A stretch of 64,000 nt of DNA. Origin: Pseudomonas mandelii. GTDB taxonomy: Bacteria; Pseudomonadota; Gammaproteobacteria; Pseudomonadales; Pseudomonadaceae. The stretch covers positions 100,241 through 164,240 of the forward strand of contig NZ_RCZA01000003.1 of NCBI RefSeq assembly GCF_006438925.1, written 5' to 3'. Positions 26,791 to 35,966 of this stretch are shown here, in pieces. A model generated the notes under the pieces. The model worked only from the letters and a program-made list of their open reading frames with translations. It was not told the DNA's origin and did no database searches. The stretch's first letter is position 1, and every line of letters starts with the position of its first letter. The translations under genes were made by a program, and so were the position numbers.

Positions 26791-27516
26791 ATGACTGATT
26801 CGACCCAACTGTTCCCGCCCTTCGCCGAAGAAATGCTCCCCGGTGGCGGCCATCGTTCCTTCGTTCTGAAACGCGGCCAACTGCTGCGCCTGACCGACCT
26901 GCGCGGGGGTGCCAATGTCAGCCTGACGCTGCTCAACGCCAATGAGAAAACCGAACGCCTGAACCTGCCCGACAGCCTCAAATGCCAACACACCGCCAAG
27001 CTCACCGCAGGTCACTGTTTGTACTCGGACATGGGCCGCGTGCTGGCCGCCATTACTGCGGACACCTGCGGCTGGAGCGACAGCCTCGGCGGTGTGCTCT
27101 GCGCTGAAGAGGTCGCAGAAAAATACGGCCAGGGCCGCTATCAGGAACTGCGCAACGGCTTCTTCCGCAACGGCACCGACAACCTGTTGGTGGAGCTGGG
27201 TAAGTGGGGTTTGGGCCTGTCCGATTTGCTGATGACGCTCAACCTGTTCAGCCGGGTGAACGTCGATGAGGCCGGGCGTTTTCATTTCGTCGAAGGCAAT
27301 TCCAAGGCCGCTGACTACATCGAGTTGTATGCGCCGATGGACACGCTGGTGGTGCTCACCGCGTTGCAACATCCGATGGACCCTTCGCCCGAGTACGCAC
27401 CAAAACCGCTGAAACTCAGCTGGATGAACGCTGACGCCAGCGTCGCCGAACACTGCCGCACCTCACGCCCGGAAAACGAGCGCGGCTTCATCAACACCGA
27501 CCGTCTGTTCGCCTGA
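26791..27516 (+). CDS. Carboxyguanidine deiminase subunit (DUF1989, urea-carboxylase-associated protein 1)
   Basis: A 241-residue DUF1989 protein. DUF1989 pairs long annotated as urea-carboxylase-associated proteins form a heteromeric enzyme (CgdA/CgdB) that deiminates carboxyguanidine to allophanate. Here the conserved [12 protein letters not shown] with its Cys and His/Asp-type metal residues sits near residue 90, and the paired subunit follows 11 bp downstream. The start at 26791 has AAGAGG upstream; the frame continues 19 codons into the ATPase gene but without a ribosome site. Which of the two subunits is called CgdA was not determined. Confidence 0.88.
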   Translation: MTDSTQLFPPFAEEMLPGGGHRSFVLKRGQLLRLTDLRGGANVSLTLLNANEKTERLNLPDSLKCQHTAKLTAGHCLYSDMGRVLAAITADTCGWSDSLGGVLCAEEVAEKYGQGRYQELRNGFFRNGTDNLLVELGKWGLGLSDLLMTLNLFSRVNVDEAGRFHFVEGNSKAADYIELYAPMDTLVVLTALQHPMDPSPEYAPKPLKLSWMNADASVAEHCRTSRPENERGFINTDRLFA

Positions 27517-27527
27517 GGATCGCTGCC

Positions 27528-28169
27528 ATGTCACTCGCCATCGCTACCGCTCAACAGCTGCCCGAAACCGCGATCTACCGCGCCACCATCCCCGCCGGGG
27601 AACCGTGGCTGATGGAGGTCAAGGCCGGCCAGACCTTGCGCATCCTCGACCTGGAAGGCAACCAAGCGGTCGACACCTTGTTCTACAGCGTCGCTAATCC
27701 AAAGGAACGCTATGACGTGCAGCGCACGTTGCGCCGGCAGAACAGCGTCTACCTGAGCACTGGCAGCGTGCTCTATTCCAACCTCGGAAAACCGATGCTG
27801 ACCATCGTCGCCGACACCTGCGGCCGTCACGACACCCTCGGCGGTGCGTGTGCACAAGAGAGCAACACCGTGCGTTACGCATTGGAGAAACGCTACATGC
27901 ACAGCTGCCGCGATAACTACCTGCGCGCCTGCGTTCACGACGGGCGACTGGGCAAGGGCGACATCGGGCCGAACATCAACTTCTTCATGAACGTACCGGT
28001 CACGGCGGATGGCGGGCTGACCTTTGAAGACGGCATTTCGGCGCCGGGCAAATACGTCGACCTGCGGGCCGAGATGGACGTGATCGTGCTGATCTCCAAC
28101 TGCCCGCAACTGAACAACCCGTGCAACGCCTACAACCCCACCCCTGCGGAGCTGCTGGTATGGAACTGA
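27528..28169 (+). CDS. Carboxyguanidine deiminase subunit (DUF1989, urea-carboxylase-associated protein 2)
   Basis: A 213-residue DUF1989 paralogue of the preceding protein. It keeps [15 protein letters not shown] and [17 protein letters not shown], and ends with the conserved [16 protein letters not shown], whose cysteines are typical of the family. With its partner it converts carboxyguanidine made by the carboxylase into allophanate. The gene is followed by a repeat pair and then a second riboswitch, so expression downstream may be uncoupled. Confidence 0.9.
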   Translation: MSLAIATAQQLPETAIYRATIPAGEPWLMEVKAGQTLRILDLEGNQAVDTLFYSVANPKERYDVQRTLRRQNSVYLSTGSVLYSNLGKPMLTIVADTCGRHDTLGGACAQESNTVRYALEKRYMHSCRDNYLRACVHDGRLGKGDIGPNINFFMNVPVTADGGLTFEDGISAPGKYVDLRAEMDVIVLISNCPQLNNPCNAYNPTPAELLVWN

Positions 28170-28246
28170 AATTCGTGCGGTTGCGTAGATGGTTGTTTGC
28201 GTTGTGCCAGAGCCGTTCCGGCCAGTGCATTAAGTGACCACTCCGT

Positions 28247-28347
28247 GTAGGAGCTGACGAAGGCTGCGATCTTTTGATTTTGCTTGTGATCTCCCTTGAT
28301 CCCTAAAAGATCAAGATCAAAAGATTGCAGCCTTCGGCAGCTCCTAC
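28247..28347. repeat. Second repeat family, inverted pair (GTAGGAGCTGCCGAAGGCTG type)
   Basis: Left arm 28247-28278 and right arm 28316-28347 are near-complements (GGAGCTG.CGAAGGCTGCGA). This Pseudomonas intergenic repeat also occurs at 49015 (single arm) and 54561 (pair). Here it sits inside the guanidine operon and could fold into a long stem that reduces read-through from upstream. Confidence 0.85.
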
Positions 28348-28371
28348 AGGGATCGAGTGAACGTCAGCCAT

Positions 28372-28417
28372 CCGGGACGGCCCGGGTGCATCTCAAAAAA
28401 CTGCGGGACGGCCCGCA
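28372..28417 (+). ncRNA. Guanidine-II riboswitch (mini-ykkC class)
   Basis: Two short GC hairpins each present the class-defining ACGG loop: CCGGG-ACGG-CCCGG at 28372-28385 and TGCGGG-ACGG-CCCGCA at 28402-28417, joined by a 16-nt linker. That is the whole guanidine-II motif. It lies 44 nt before the guanidine carboxylase start. The 3' arm CCCGG (28381-28385) can pair with CCGGG (28448-28452) that overlaps the GGGGG ribosome site, offering a possible translational switch. It is a different class from the riboswitch at the head of the same gene cluster. Confidence 0.92.
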
Positions 28418-28461
28418 TCCCAGGTCGAGGCTGATGCGCTATCGCCTCCGGGGGTTATGCC

Positions 28462-31400
28462 ATGTTCGAAAAAGTCCTGATTGCCAACCGTGGCGCCATA
28501 GCCTGTCGCATCCTGCGTACCCTGCGTGAGTTGCAGGTCCAGGGCGTTGCCGTTTACTCCGAAGCCGATGCCGCCAGTTTGCACATCTTGCAGGCCGATG
28601 AAGCCCACAGCCTCGGCGAAGGCGCAGCCGCCGGCACCTATCTGGCCGTCGAAAAAATCCTCAACATCGCCAAATCCACCGGCGCCACGGCGATCCATCC
28701 GGGCTACGGTTTTCTCTCGGAAAACGCCGCGTTCGCCGAAGCCTGCGAAGCCGCCAACATCGCCTTCATCGGCCCGACGCCAGAGCAGCTGAGAGTGTTC
28801 GGCCTCAAGCACACCGCCCGCGCCTTGGCCAAGCAACACGGCGTGCCGATGCTCGAAGGCACCGAGTTGCTCGACAGCCTCGACGCAGCGCTGATTGCCG
28901 GCGAACAGGTCGGCTACCCGGTGATGCTCAAAAGCACCGCCGGCGGCGGCGGCATCGGCATGCGCGTGTGTCGCAGTGCGGCCGAGTTGAGCGAATCCTT
29001 TGAAGCCGTCAAACGCCTCGGCCAGAACAACTTCAGCGACGCCGGGGTGTTCATCGAGAAGTACATCCAGCACGCCCGCCACCTGGAAGTCCAGGTGTTC
29101 GGCGACGGCCAGGGCGAAGTCATTGCCCTCGGCGTGCGCGACTGTTCAGTGCAGCGGCGCAACCAGAAAGTCCTCGAAGAAACCCCGGCTCCGAACCTGC
29201 CTGAAGGCATGGCCGAAGAGCTGTGTGCAGCGGCGATCAAACTGGCGAAAGCGGTGAATTACCGCAGCGCCGGCACCGTTGAGTTCGTCTTCGACAGCGA
29301 GGCTCAGCGTTTCTACTTTCTCGAAGTGAACACCCGTTTGCAGGTGGAGCACGGCGTCACCGAGCAAGTCTGGGGCGTGGATCTGGTGCGCTGGATGGTT
29401 GAACTGGCGGCAGGTGATTTGACGCCGTTGAGCGAGTTGAGCCAAGGCTTGAAAGCCTGCGGCCATGCGATTCAGGCGCGGCTTTATGCCGAAGATCCGG
29501 GGCGCGATTCTCAGCCGAGCCCGGGGTTGCTGACCGCCGTGAACTTCCCTGCCGCCGATGGCAAACACCTGCGCATCGACACGTGGGTCGAGGCCGGTTG
29601 CGAGATTCCACCGTATTTCGATCCGATGATCGCCAAGGTCATCAGTTGGGCGCCGACCCGCGAAGAAGCCGCTGCCGACCTGCATCAAGCGCTGGGCGAC
29701 AGCCAGCTCTACGGGGTGGAAACCAATCGCGATTATTTGCGACAGATTCTGCTCGATGTGCCCTTCGCCAGCGGTCAGCCGTGGACCCGTTGCCTGGAAG
29801 GTCTGGTGTATCAGGCCAACACGTTTGAAGTGCTCAGCGCCGGGACTCAAACCAGCGTTCAGGACTATCCCGGCCGCCTCGGTTACTGGGCCGTGGGCGT
29901 GCCGCCGTCAGGGCCGATGGACAGTCGTGCGTTGCGTTTGGGCAACCTTTTGCTGGGTAACGACGAAGGCGCTGCGGCACTGGAAATCACCATGAGCGGG
30001 CCGCTGCTGCGCTTCAATTGCGACGCTGTGGTGGCGGTGACCGGGGCAGTGATTCCACTGACCCTTAATGGTGAAGTGGTGCCCATGAACACTGCTTTGC
30101 TCGTACCGGCGGGCGCTACTTTGAGCCTTGGCACAATTGCCGGTGCAGGCGCCCGCAGCTATCTGAGCCTGCGCGGTGGCCTGCAAGTACCGGATTATCT
30201 GGGCAGCAAAAGCACCTTCACCCTCGGCCAGTTTGGTGGGCATGGTGGTCGTGCGTTGCGGGCTGGCGACGTGTTGCATGTCCTTGCTTTGAGCGATCGC
30301 AGCACCGGTCTTCAACTGCCTGTAGAACAGGTCACCGAGTTGTCCACCGTGCGGCAAATCCGGGTGATCTACGGCCCTCATGGTGCGCCGGAATATTTCA
30401 CCGAAAACTACATTGGCACCTTCTTCGCCACCCAGTGGGAAGTACATTTCAACTCCAGCCGAACCGGTGTGCGGTTGATCGGGCCGAAGCCTGAATGGGT
30501 GCGTGCCGATGGTGGCGAGGCGGGTCTGCATCCGTCGAATATTCATGACAATCCGTACGCCATTGGTGCGGTGGATTTCACCGGTGACATGCCGGTAATC
30601 CTCGGTCCCGACGGCCCTAGCCTCGGCGGGTTTGTCTGCCCGGTGACGGTGATCGAAGCCGACCTCTGGCAGCTGGGGCAGCTTAAGGCGGGGGATAAGG
30701 TGCAGTTCCTCCCAGTCGATCTCAAGACCGCCCGCACTCTCGCCTTGAAATGGAATCAATGTGGGAGCGAGCTTGCTCGCGATGACGTCGGCACATCCAG
30801 CATTGATGTGACTGATACACCACTATCGCGAGCAAGCTCGCTCCCACAGGGACTTGTGTCGCCTGTGGTGTTGGATTTGGGTCAGGGGGATACGCGGCTG
30901 GTCGCGAGACTGTCGGGGGACACTCATCTACTGCTGGAAATCGGTGCACCTGAGTTGGACCTCGTCTTGCGCTTCCGAGCCCACGCCTTGATGCAAGCCC
31001 TGGAAAGCCAAAACCTGCACGGCGTCATCGACCTGACACCCGGCATCCGCTCGCTGCAGGTGCACTACCAACCCGAACAACTGCCGCTGGCCGATCTGCT
31101 CTGCATCGTCGCTGGCGAATGGGACGCCGTGTGCGCCGCCAAGGACCTGCAAGTGCCCTCGCGCATCGTCCATCTGCCGCTGTCCTGGGACGACCCGGCC
31201 TGCCAGTTGGCGATCGAAAAATACATGACCACCGTGCGCAAGGACGCCCCGTGGTGCCCAAGCAATCTGGAGTTCATCCGCCGCATCAACGACCTGCCAA
31301 ACCTCGACGAAGTGCAGCGCACGGTGTTCGACGCCAGCTACCTGGTGATGGGCCTGGGCGATGTCTACCTCGGTGCGCCGGTCGCCACGCCGCTCGATCC

Positions 31401-32106
31401 GCGTCATCGTCTGGTGACCACTAAATACAACCCGGCCCGCACCTGGACCGCGGAAAACTCGGTGGGCATCGGTGGTGCTTACATGTGCGTGTACGGCATG
31501 GAAGGCCCCGGCGGTTATCAGTTCGTCGGCCGCACCTTGCAGATGTGGAATCGCTACCGTGAGGTCGCCGCATTCGATGGCAAACCGTGGCTGCTGCGCT
31601 TCTTCGATCAGATCCGTTTCTACCCGGTCAGTGCCGATGAACTGCTGCGCATTCGACGGGATTTCCCCCTCGGGCGATTCGATCTGAACATCGAGCACAG
31701 TCAGTTGAATCTGGCGGATTACCAAGCCTTCCTGACGAAGGAAGCCGAGAGCATTTCCGCGTTTCGCGATCAGCAAAAAGGCGCGTTCAACGCCGAACGC
31801 GAGCGCTGGATTGCCAGTGGCCAGGCGCATTTCGACAGTGAAGAACTTGTCCCGGAAGTGACCGACGACGCACCGCTGGCCAGCGGTCAACAGAGCGTCG
31901 ACAGCCACATCGCCGGCAACCTTTGGCAGGTTCAGGTTGAAACCGGCAGCCGGGTCGCCGCGGGTGATGTGCTGGTGATTCTGGAGTCGATGAAGATGGA
32001 AATCCCATTGCTCGCACCCACGGCCGGAGTGGTACGCGAGATTCGTGTGCAACCGGGTTCGGCCGTGCGCGCCGGACAGCGTGTCGTGGTGCTGGAACTT
32101 GAGTGA
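28462..32106 (+). CDS. Guanidine carboxylase (urea carboxylase family, biotin-dependent)
   Basis: A 1214-residue multidomain enzyme: biotin carboxylase (about 1-450, ATP-grasp loop GGGGIGMRV), AHS2/KipA-like carboxyltransferase part (about 455-765), AHS1/KipI-like part (about 800-1010), then a biotin carrier domain with ESMKMEIP and biotinyl Lys1178. Such proteins are usually annotated as urea carboxylases, but association with guanidine riboswitches and DUF1989 partners marks the guanidine-preferring group that makes carboxyguanidine from guanidine, bicarbonate and ATP. Residues about 767-796 are encoded by a REP pair inserted in frame in the interdomain linker. GGGGG ribosome site 7 nt before ATG. 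Confidence 0.9.
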   Translation: MFEKVLIANRGAIACRILRTLRELQVQGVAVYSEADAASLHILQADEAHSLGEGAAAGTYLAVEKILNIAKSTGATAIHPGYGFLSENAAFAEACEAANIAFIGPTPEQLRVFGLKHTARALAKQHGVPMLEGTELLDSLDAALIAGEQVGYPVMLKSTAGGGGIGMRVCRSAAELSESFEAVKRLGQNNFSDAGVFIEKYIQHARHLEVQVFGDGQGEVIALGVRDCSVQRRNQKVLEETPAPNLPEGMAEELCAAAIKLAKAVNYRSAGTVEFVFDSEAQRFYFLEVNTRLQVEHGVTEQVWGVDLVRWMVELAAGDLTPLSELSQGLKACGHAIQARLYAEDPGRDSQPSPGLLTAVNFPAADGKHLRIDTWVEAGCEIPPYFDPMIAKVISWAPTREEAAADLHQALGDSQLYGVETNRDYLRQILLDVPFASGQPWTRCLEGLVYQANTFEVLSAGTQTSVQDYPGRLGYWAVGVPPSGPMDSRALRLGNLLLGNDEGAAALEITMSGPLLRFNCDAVVAVTGAVIPLTLNGEVVPMNTALLVPAGATLSLGTIAGAGARSYLSLRGGLQVPDYLGSKSTFTLGQFGGHGGRALRAGDVLHVLALSDRSTGLQLPVEQVTELSTVRQIRVIYGPHGAPEYFTENYIGTFFATQWEVHFNSSRTGVRLIGPKPEWVRADGGEAGLHPSNIHDNPYAIGAVDFTGDMPVILGPDGPSLGGFVCPVTVIEADLWQLGQLKAGDKVQFLPVDLKTARTLALKWNQCGSELARDDVGTSSIDVTDTPLSRASSLPQGLVSPVVLDLGQGDTRLVARLSGDTHLLLEIGAPELDLVLRFRAHALMQALESQNLHGVIDLTPGIRSLQVHYQPEQLPLADLLCIVAGEWDAVCAAKDLQVPSRIVHLPLSWDDPACQLAIEKYMTTVRKDAPWCPSNLEFIRRINDLPNLDEVQRTVFDASYLVMGLGDVYLGAPVATPLDPRHRLVTTKYNPARTWTAENSVGIGGAYMCVYGMEGPGGYQFVGRTLQMWNRYREVAAFDGKPWLLRFFDQIRFYPVSADELLRIRRDFPLGRFDLNIEHSQLNLADYQAFLTKEAESISAFRDQQKGAFNAERERWIASGQAHFDSEELVPEVTDDAPLASGQQSVDSHIAGNLWQVQVETGSRVAAGDVLVILESMKMEIPLLAPTAGVVREIRVQPGSAVRAGQRVVVLELE
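30760..30848. repeat. REP inverted pair inside the guanidine carboxylase coding sequence
   Basis: TGTGGGAGCGAGCTTGCTCG at 30760 and its complement ending at 30848, 89 bp in all, the same element found elsewhere only between genes. It is read in frame as CGSELARDD...SRASSLPQG with no stop codon and lies between the two carboxyltransferase half-domains. Confidence 0.93.
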
Positions 32107-32131
32107 ACCCATTTTTAAAAGGATTAACGCC

Positions 32132-33910
32132 ATGAACATCAATCTGCAACTCGACGCCCTGCGCAGCGCTTATCGCATCGGCAACATCACGCCCCGTGAA
32201 CTGCTGCTGAGCCTGCGCGATAAAGCCGCGGCGTTGAACCCGGACTATCACCTGTTCATCCACTTGCTCAGTGTTGAAGAACTGGAACCGTACCTCGCGG
32301 CACTCGACGGTCGTGACATTGAAAGCCTTCCGCTGTTCGGCGTGCCGTTCGCAATCAAGGACAACATTGACCTGGCGGGCATTCCGACGACCGCTGCGTG
32401 CCCGGCGTTTGCCTACGTGCCCGAACGTTCGGCGACCATCGTCGAGCAATTGCTGGCGCTGGGGGCGATTCCGTTGGGCAAGACCAATCTTGATCAATTC
32501 GCCACTGGGCTTAACGGCAGTCGCTCACCCTATGGCGCGTGCCCAAACAGCGTGTTGCCGGAGTATCCATCGGGCGGTTCCAGCGCCGGGTCTTCACTGG
32601 CGGTGGCGCTCGGCGTGGCGAGTTTTTCCCTGGGTACGGACACGGCGGGCTCCGGGCGTGTGCCGGCGGCGCTGAACAATCTGGTGGGGTTGAAAGCCAG
32701 CAAAGGGTTGATCTCCACGGCCGGTGTGGTTCCGGCCTGCCGCACCCTCGATTGCGTGACCACGTTCACCGCGACTGCTCGGGAAGCCAGTCAGTTGCTC
32801 GCGCTCACTGCGCACCTTGATCCCCGCGATGAATACAGCCGCAGCAATCCGTTGTGGAATGACGGCTCGGCGTTTGGTGCGCCTCGCCCCTTCCGCTTTG
32901 GCGTGCCGCGCGCTCAGGATCTGGAGTTCTTCGGCTGCCCTGAAGGCCCGTTGTTGTTCGGTGATGCCATCGATCAGCTCAAGGCTTTGGGTGGTGACGC
33001 CGTGGAGCTGGATTTTTCACCGTTCCTTGAAGCGGCGCGTTTGCTCTATGAAGGGCCGTGGGTGGCTGAGCGCTACAGCGTCGCTGGCGAATTGATGGAG
33101 CAAAACCCTGAAGCCGTACTGCCGGTGATTCGCGCGGTGCTGGCCAAGGCTCCAGCGGTGAACGGCGTGCAAACTTTCCGCGCCCAGTACCGGCTGCAAG
33201 CCCTGAAATCCCTGTGCGACCAGGCGCTGGACGGTCTCGACTGCGTGCTCACACCCACCATCGGCCGCCCCGTCACGCTGGCGGAACTGGACGCCGAGCC
33301 GGTGCTGCGCAATTCGGAACTGGGCTACTACACCAACTTCATGAACCTGCTCGATTACGCCGCCGTCGCCGTGCCCAGCGGTTTCATGGGCAATGGTTTG
33401 CCTTGGGGCGTGACGTTGTTCGGGCGGGCGTTTACTGATCAGTATTTGTTGAGCGTGGCGGATGCCTTGCAGCGCCAGCAAGGTTTGGCGACACCGGTTC
33501 CGTCGGCTGTCGCACGCAATGATCGCGCGCGATTGGTGGTGTGTGGCGCGCATCTGGATGGGTTGGCGCTGAATTGGCAATTGAGGCAGCGCGGGGCTCG
33601 ACGGGTCGAGACGACGTTCAGCTCGCCGGACTATCAACTGTATGCCTTGGCCGGCGGCCCGCCGTTTCGTCCCGGGATGGTTCGCGTGAAGGACGGGGGG
33701 GTGGCGATTGCCGTCGAGGTTTGGGAATTGCCGAGCCATGAGCTGGGTTCTTTTCTGACCGGTATTCCGGCGCCACTAGGGTTGGGCAAGGTGCAATTGG
33801 CGGATGGGCGTTGGGAGAGTGGGTTTATTTGTGAGGCGTATGGCTTGGAGGGGGCGGTGGATATTAGTTACCTTGGTGGATGGCGTGCGTATCTTGAGAC
33901 TCGTGTCTGA
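32132..33910 (+). CDS. atzF: Allophanate hydrolase AtzF
   Basis: A 592-residue amidase-signature enzyme that hydrolyses allophanate to ammonia and CO2 with water, the last step of guanidine use. The catalytic triad is visible as K76 (FAIKDNID), cis-Ser150 (SGGSSAGSS) and nucleophile S174 (DTAGSGR). A C-terminal domain (about 470-592) with GGPPFRPGMVRVKDGG and APLGLGKVQL is the allophanate-hydrolase-specific part. ATG 32132 follows AAGGA; the frame reaches upstream into the carboxylase gene but without a site. 25 bp separate it from the carboxylase. Confidence 0.95.
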   Translation: MNINLQLDALRSAYRIGNITPRELLLSLRDKAAALNPDYHLFIHLLSVEELEPYLAALDGRDIESLPLFGVPFAIKDNIDLAGIPTTAACPAFAYVPERSATIVEQLLALGAIPLGKTNLDQFATGLNGSRSPYGACPNSVLPEYPSGGSSAGSSLAVALGVASFSLGTDTAGSGRVPAALNNLVGLKASKGLISTAGVVPACRTLDCVTTFTATAREASQLLALTAHLDPRDEYSRSNPLWNDGSAFGAPRPFRFGVPRAQDLEFFGCPEGPLLFGDAIDQLKALGGDAVELDFSPFLEAARLLYEGPWVAERYSVAGELMEQNPEAVLPVIRAVLAKAPAVNGVQTFRAQYRLQALKSLCDQALDGLDCVLTPTIGRPVTLAELDAEPVLRNSELGYYTNFMNLLDYAAVAVPSGFMGNGLPWGVTLFGRAFTDQYLLSVADALQRQQGLATPVPSAVARNDRARLVVCGAHLDGLALNWQLRQRGARRVETTFSSPDYQLYALAGGPPFRPGMVRVKDGGVAIAVEVWELPSHELGSFLTGIPAPLGLGKVQLADGRWESGFICEAYGLEGAVDISYLGGWRAYLETRV

Positions 33911-33920
33911 GCCGGAATCG

Positions 33921-34089
33921 CCCCCTCCCCCTAACCCTCTCCCGGTGGGAGAGGGGACTGACCGAGGTGTTCTTTCGAGTTACATCGACCTCAGATATTG
34001 AGTCGAACTCAAGTTTTGAAAAGCGTGAAGTTCGGCTCCCTTTCCCCCTCTCCCCCTCTCCCCCTTGGGGAGAGGGCTGGGGTGAGGGG
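33921..34089. repeat. Third repeat family, CCCTCTCC/GGAGAGGG inverted arms
   Basis: Left arm 33921-33956 (CCCTCTCCCGGTGGGAGAGG) and right arm 34043-34089 (CCCTTGGGGAGAGGGCTGGG) are GA/CT-rich palindromic blocks. This is a widespread pseudomonad intergenic repeat. It fills most of the 311-bp gap after atzF and may serve as its transcript end; no gene is visible in the gap. Confidence 0.75.
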
Positions 34090-34221
34090 TCGATCTGCCC
34101 GAGAGCACGGCTCCATATCAAGACATTCAAATCGCCAGCCATTCCCCCCACAAATGCAGCAGTTATTTCCCGGCAGTGCCATTAGAATGCCTGCCATCGG
34201 GTCACTGCCAACGGAATCGTC

Positions 34222-35709
34222 ATGCCGCTTCGCTCGCCGCTGTATTCGCAACGTTCGTTGGTCCTCACGCTGATCGCGTTGCTGGGCGCAGGCTTTCTCG
34301 CCACATCCTTCCTCAGTTACTACGCCTCGCGAGCGTCGATCCGCGACAACATCATCAACACCGAACTGCCGCTGACGTCGGACACGGTCTACTCGGAAAT
34401 CCAGAAAGACCTCGTCAGACCGATCCTGATTTCCTCGATGATGTCCCGCGACACCTTCATGCGTGACTGGGTGGTAAACGGCGAGCTGGATCCCGAAAAA
34501 ATGACCCGCTATCTCAACGAGGTCATGACCCACTATGGCGCCTACACCGCATTTTTCGTTTCCAACACCAGCCTGACCTACTACCACGCCAAGGGCGTGC
34601 TCAAACAGGTCAAAGCCACTGAACCCCGCGATGCGTGGTATTTCCGCGTACGAGACATGGCCGATCCCTACGAGATCAATGTCGACCCGGACCTTGCCAA
34701 CAAGGACAACCTGACCTTCTTCATCAACTACAAGGTCTACGACTACAACAACCGTTTCATCGGCGCGGCGGGTGTCGGTCTGACGGTGGATGCGGTGATC
34801 AAGCTGATCGACAAGTATCAGCAGCGTTATCAACGCAGCGTGTTTTTCGTCGACAACTTCGGGCGCCTGGTACTGACGGGCGCCGAGGGTGGCCCAGAAG
34901 GCGCGCGGATCGGGCGGACCCTCGGCGAGCTCGACAGCATGAAGGACCTGGTCAGCCAACTGCCCAAACCTCACAGCGGTAGCTACGAATATTCCGTCCG
35001 GGGCCAGGGACATTTCCTCAATGTGCGTTTCATTCCGGAGCTGAACTGGTACTTGTTCGTCGACAAACGCGAAGACGGCGCCCTCAGTGAGATCCGCCAA
35101 TCGCTGTACCTCAACCTGCTGATCTGCCTGATCGTCACGCTGATCGTGCTGGTCCTGCTCAACCGGGTGATCAAGCGCTACCAGGGCAAGATCCAGGCCC
35201 AGGCGGTCCTCGACAGCCTGACCGAGTTGCCAAACCGCCGCGGTTTCGACCTGTTGGCGGCGCAAGCCATGCACGAAGCCCAGCGCGAGCCCAAACCGCT
35301 GACCGCGTTGCTGCTGGATCTGGACCATTTCAAGGCGTTGAACGACACCTACGGTCACCTTGCCGGCGATCAGGTGCTGATCGGCTTTGCACGGGATCTG
35401 GAGAGTTGCCTGCGCCACTCCGACATCGTCTGCCGTTGGGGCGGGGAGGAATTTATCGTGTTGCTCAAGGACACTGATGGTGAGACAGGTCTGATGATCG
35501 CCGAGAAAATTCGTCAGCATGTCGAGCAACAGCGTTATGCCTACAACGATCGGACCTTGCAGCTGACCGTCAGTATCGGCCTAACCACCTTGCAGACGGA
35601 TGACACCTTGCACACGCTGCTGTCGAGAGCGGATCATGCGATGTACCGGGCCAAGCAAGCCGGCCGTAACCGCACCTGCGTGGAAATGCCTCACTCCAGT
35701 TATGCATAA
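34222..35709 (+). CDS. Membrane diguanylate cyclase with periplasmic sensor domain
   Basis: A 495-residue protein that makes c-di-GMP. TM1 is at about 12-33 and TM2 at about 292-314, enclosing a periplasmic Cache-like sensor (about 35-290, with FVSNTSLTYYHAKG and WYFRVRDM). The GGDEF domain (about 330-490) has the active signature GGEEF and an RxxD inhibitory site (RHSDIVCRWGGEEF), so it should be active and product-inhibited. The signal it senses is not evident. A 64-residue CWC gene starts 6 bp after it. Confidence 0.92.
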   Translation: MPLRSPLYSQRSLVLTLIALLGAGFLATSFLSYYASRASIRDNIINTELPLTSDTVYSEIQKDLVRPILISSMMSRDTFMRDWVVNGELDPEKMTRYLNEVMTHYGAYTAFFVSNTSLTYYHAKGVLKQVKATEPRDAWYFRVRDMADPYEINVDPDLANKDNLTFFINYKVYDYNNRFIGAAGVGLTVDAVIKLIDKYQQRYQRSVFFVDNFGRLVLTGAEGGPEGARIGRTLGELDSMKDLVSQLPKPHSGSYEYSVRGQGHFLNVRFIPELNWYLFVDKREDGALSEIRQSLYLNLLICLIVTLIVLVLLNRVIKRYQGKIQAQAVLDSLTELPNRRGFDLLAAQAMHEAQREPKPLTALLLDLDHFKALNDTYGHLAGDQVLIGFARDLESCLRHSDIVCRWGGEEFIVLLKDTDGETGLMIAEKIRQHVEQQRYAYNDRTLQLTVSIGLTTLQTDDTLHTLLSRADHAMYRAKQAGRNRTCVEMPHSSYA

Positions 35710-35715
35710 CCCTAC

Positions 35716-35910
35716 ATGAGTAAACCCGACCTCTGCCCGGCGTGCGGCGCCTCCAACGACTGCACGCTGGCCGACCCGCGAACCGCCGATCGGGCCTGCT
35801 GGTGCTATGGCGTCAGCATCGACCCGGCGGTGCTCGAAGCGCTGCCGCCCGAACTGCGCGACAAATCCTGTTTGTGCCCACGCTGCGCGCAAGTCGAAGC
35901 GCAGCTGTAA
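35716..35910 (+). CDS. Cysteine-rich CWC family mini-protein
   Basis: A 64-residue protein with eight cysteines arranged as CPACGASNDC near the start, CWC in the middle (residues about 28-30) and CLCPRC near the end, matching the Cysteine-rich_CWC family. It probably binds zinc; function is unknown. It is tightly packed between the cyclase and rsuA genes, and in many pseudomonads it pairs with rsuA. Confidence 0.85.
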   Translation: MSKPDLCPACGASNDCTLADPRTADRACWCYGVSIDPAVLEALPPELRDKSCLCPRCAQVEAQL

Positions 35911-35966
35911 GCAACCGCACAACCGATCACGTAAGATACGCGCCCCATTCCTACCGATCCCTCGTC

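Noticed and set aside
28462..33910. Urea carboxylase pathway (urea amidolyase)
   Set aside because: The domain plan is shared, but two guanidine riboswitches and the DUF1989 pair point to guanidine; a residue-level check of the carboxyltransferase site would decide.
34009..35529. Long open frame of 506 codons on the minus strand
   Set aside because: It lies antisense to the diguanylate cyclase, whose GGEEF and RxxD motifs are clear; the antisense frame is a GC-rich shadow.
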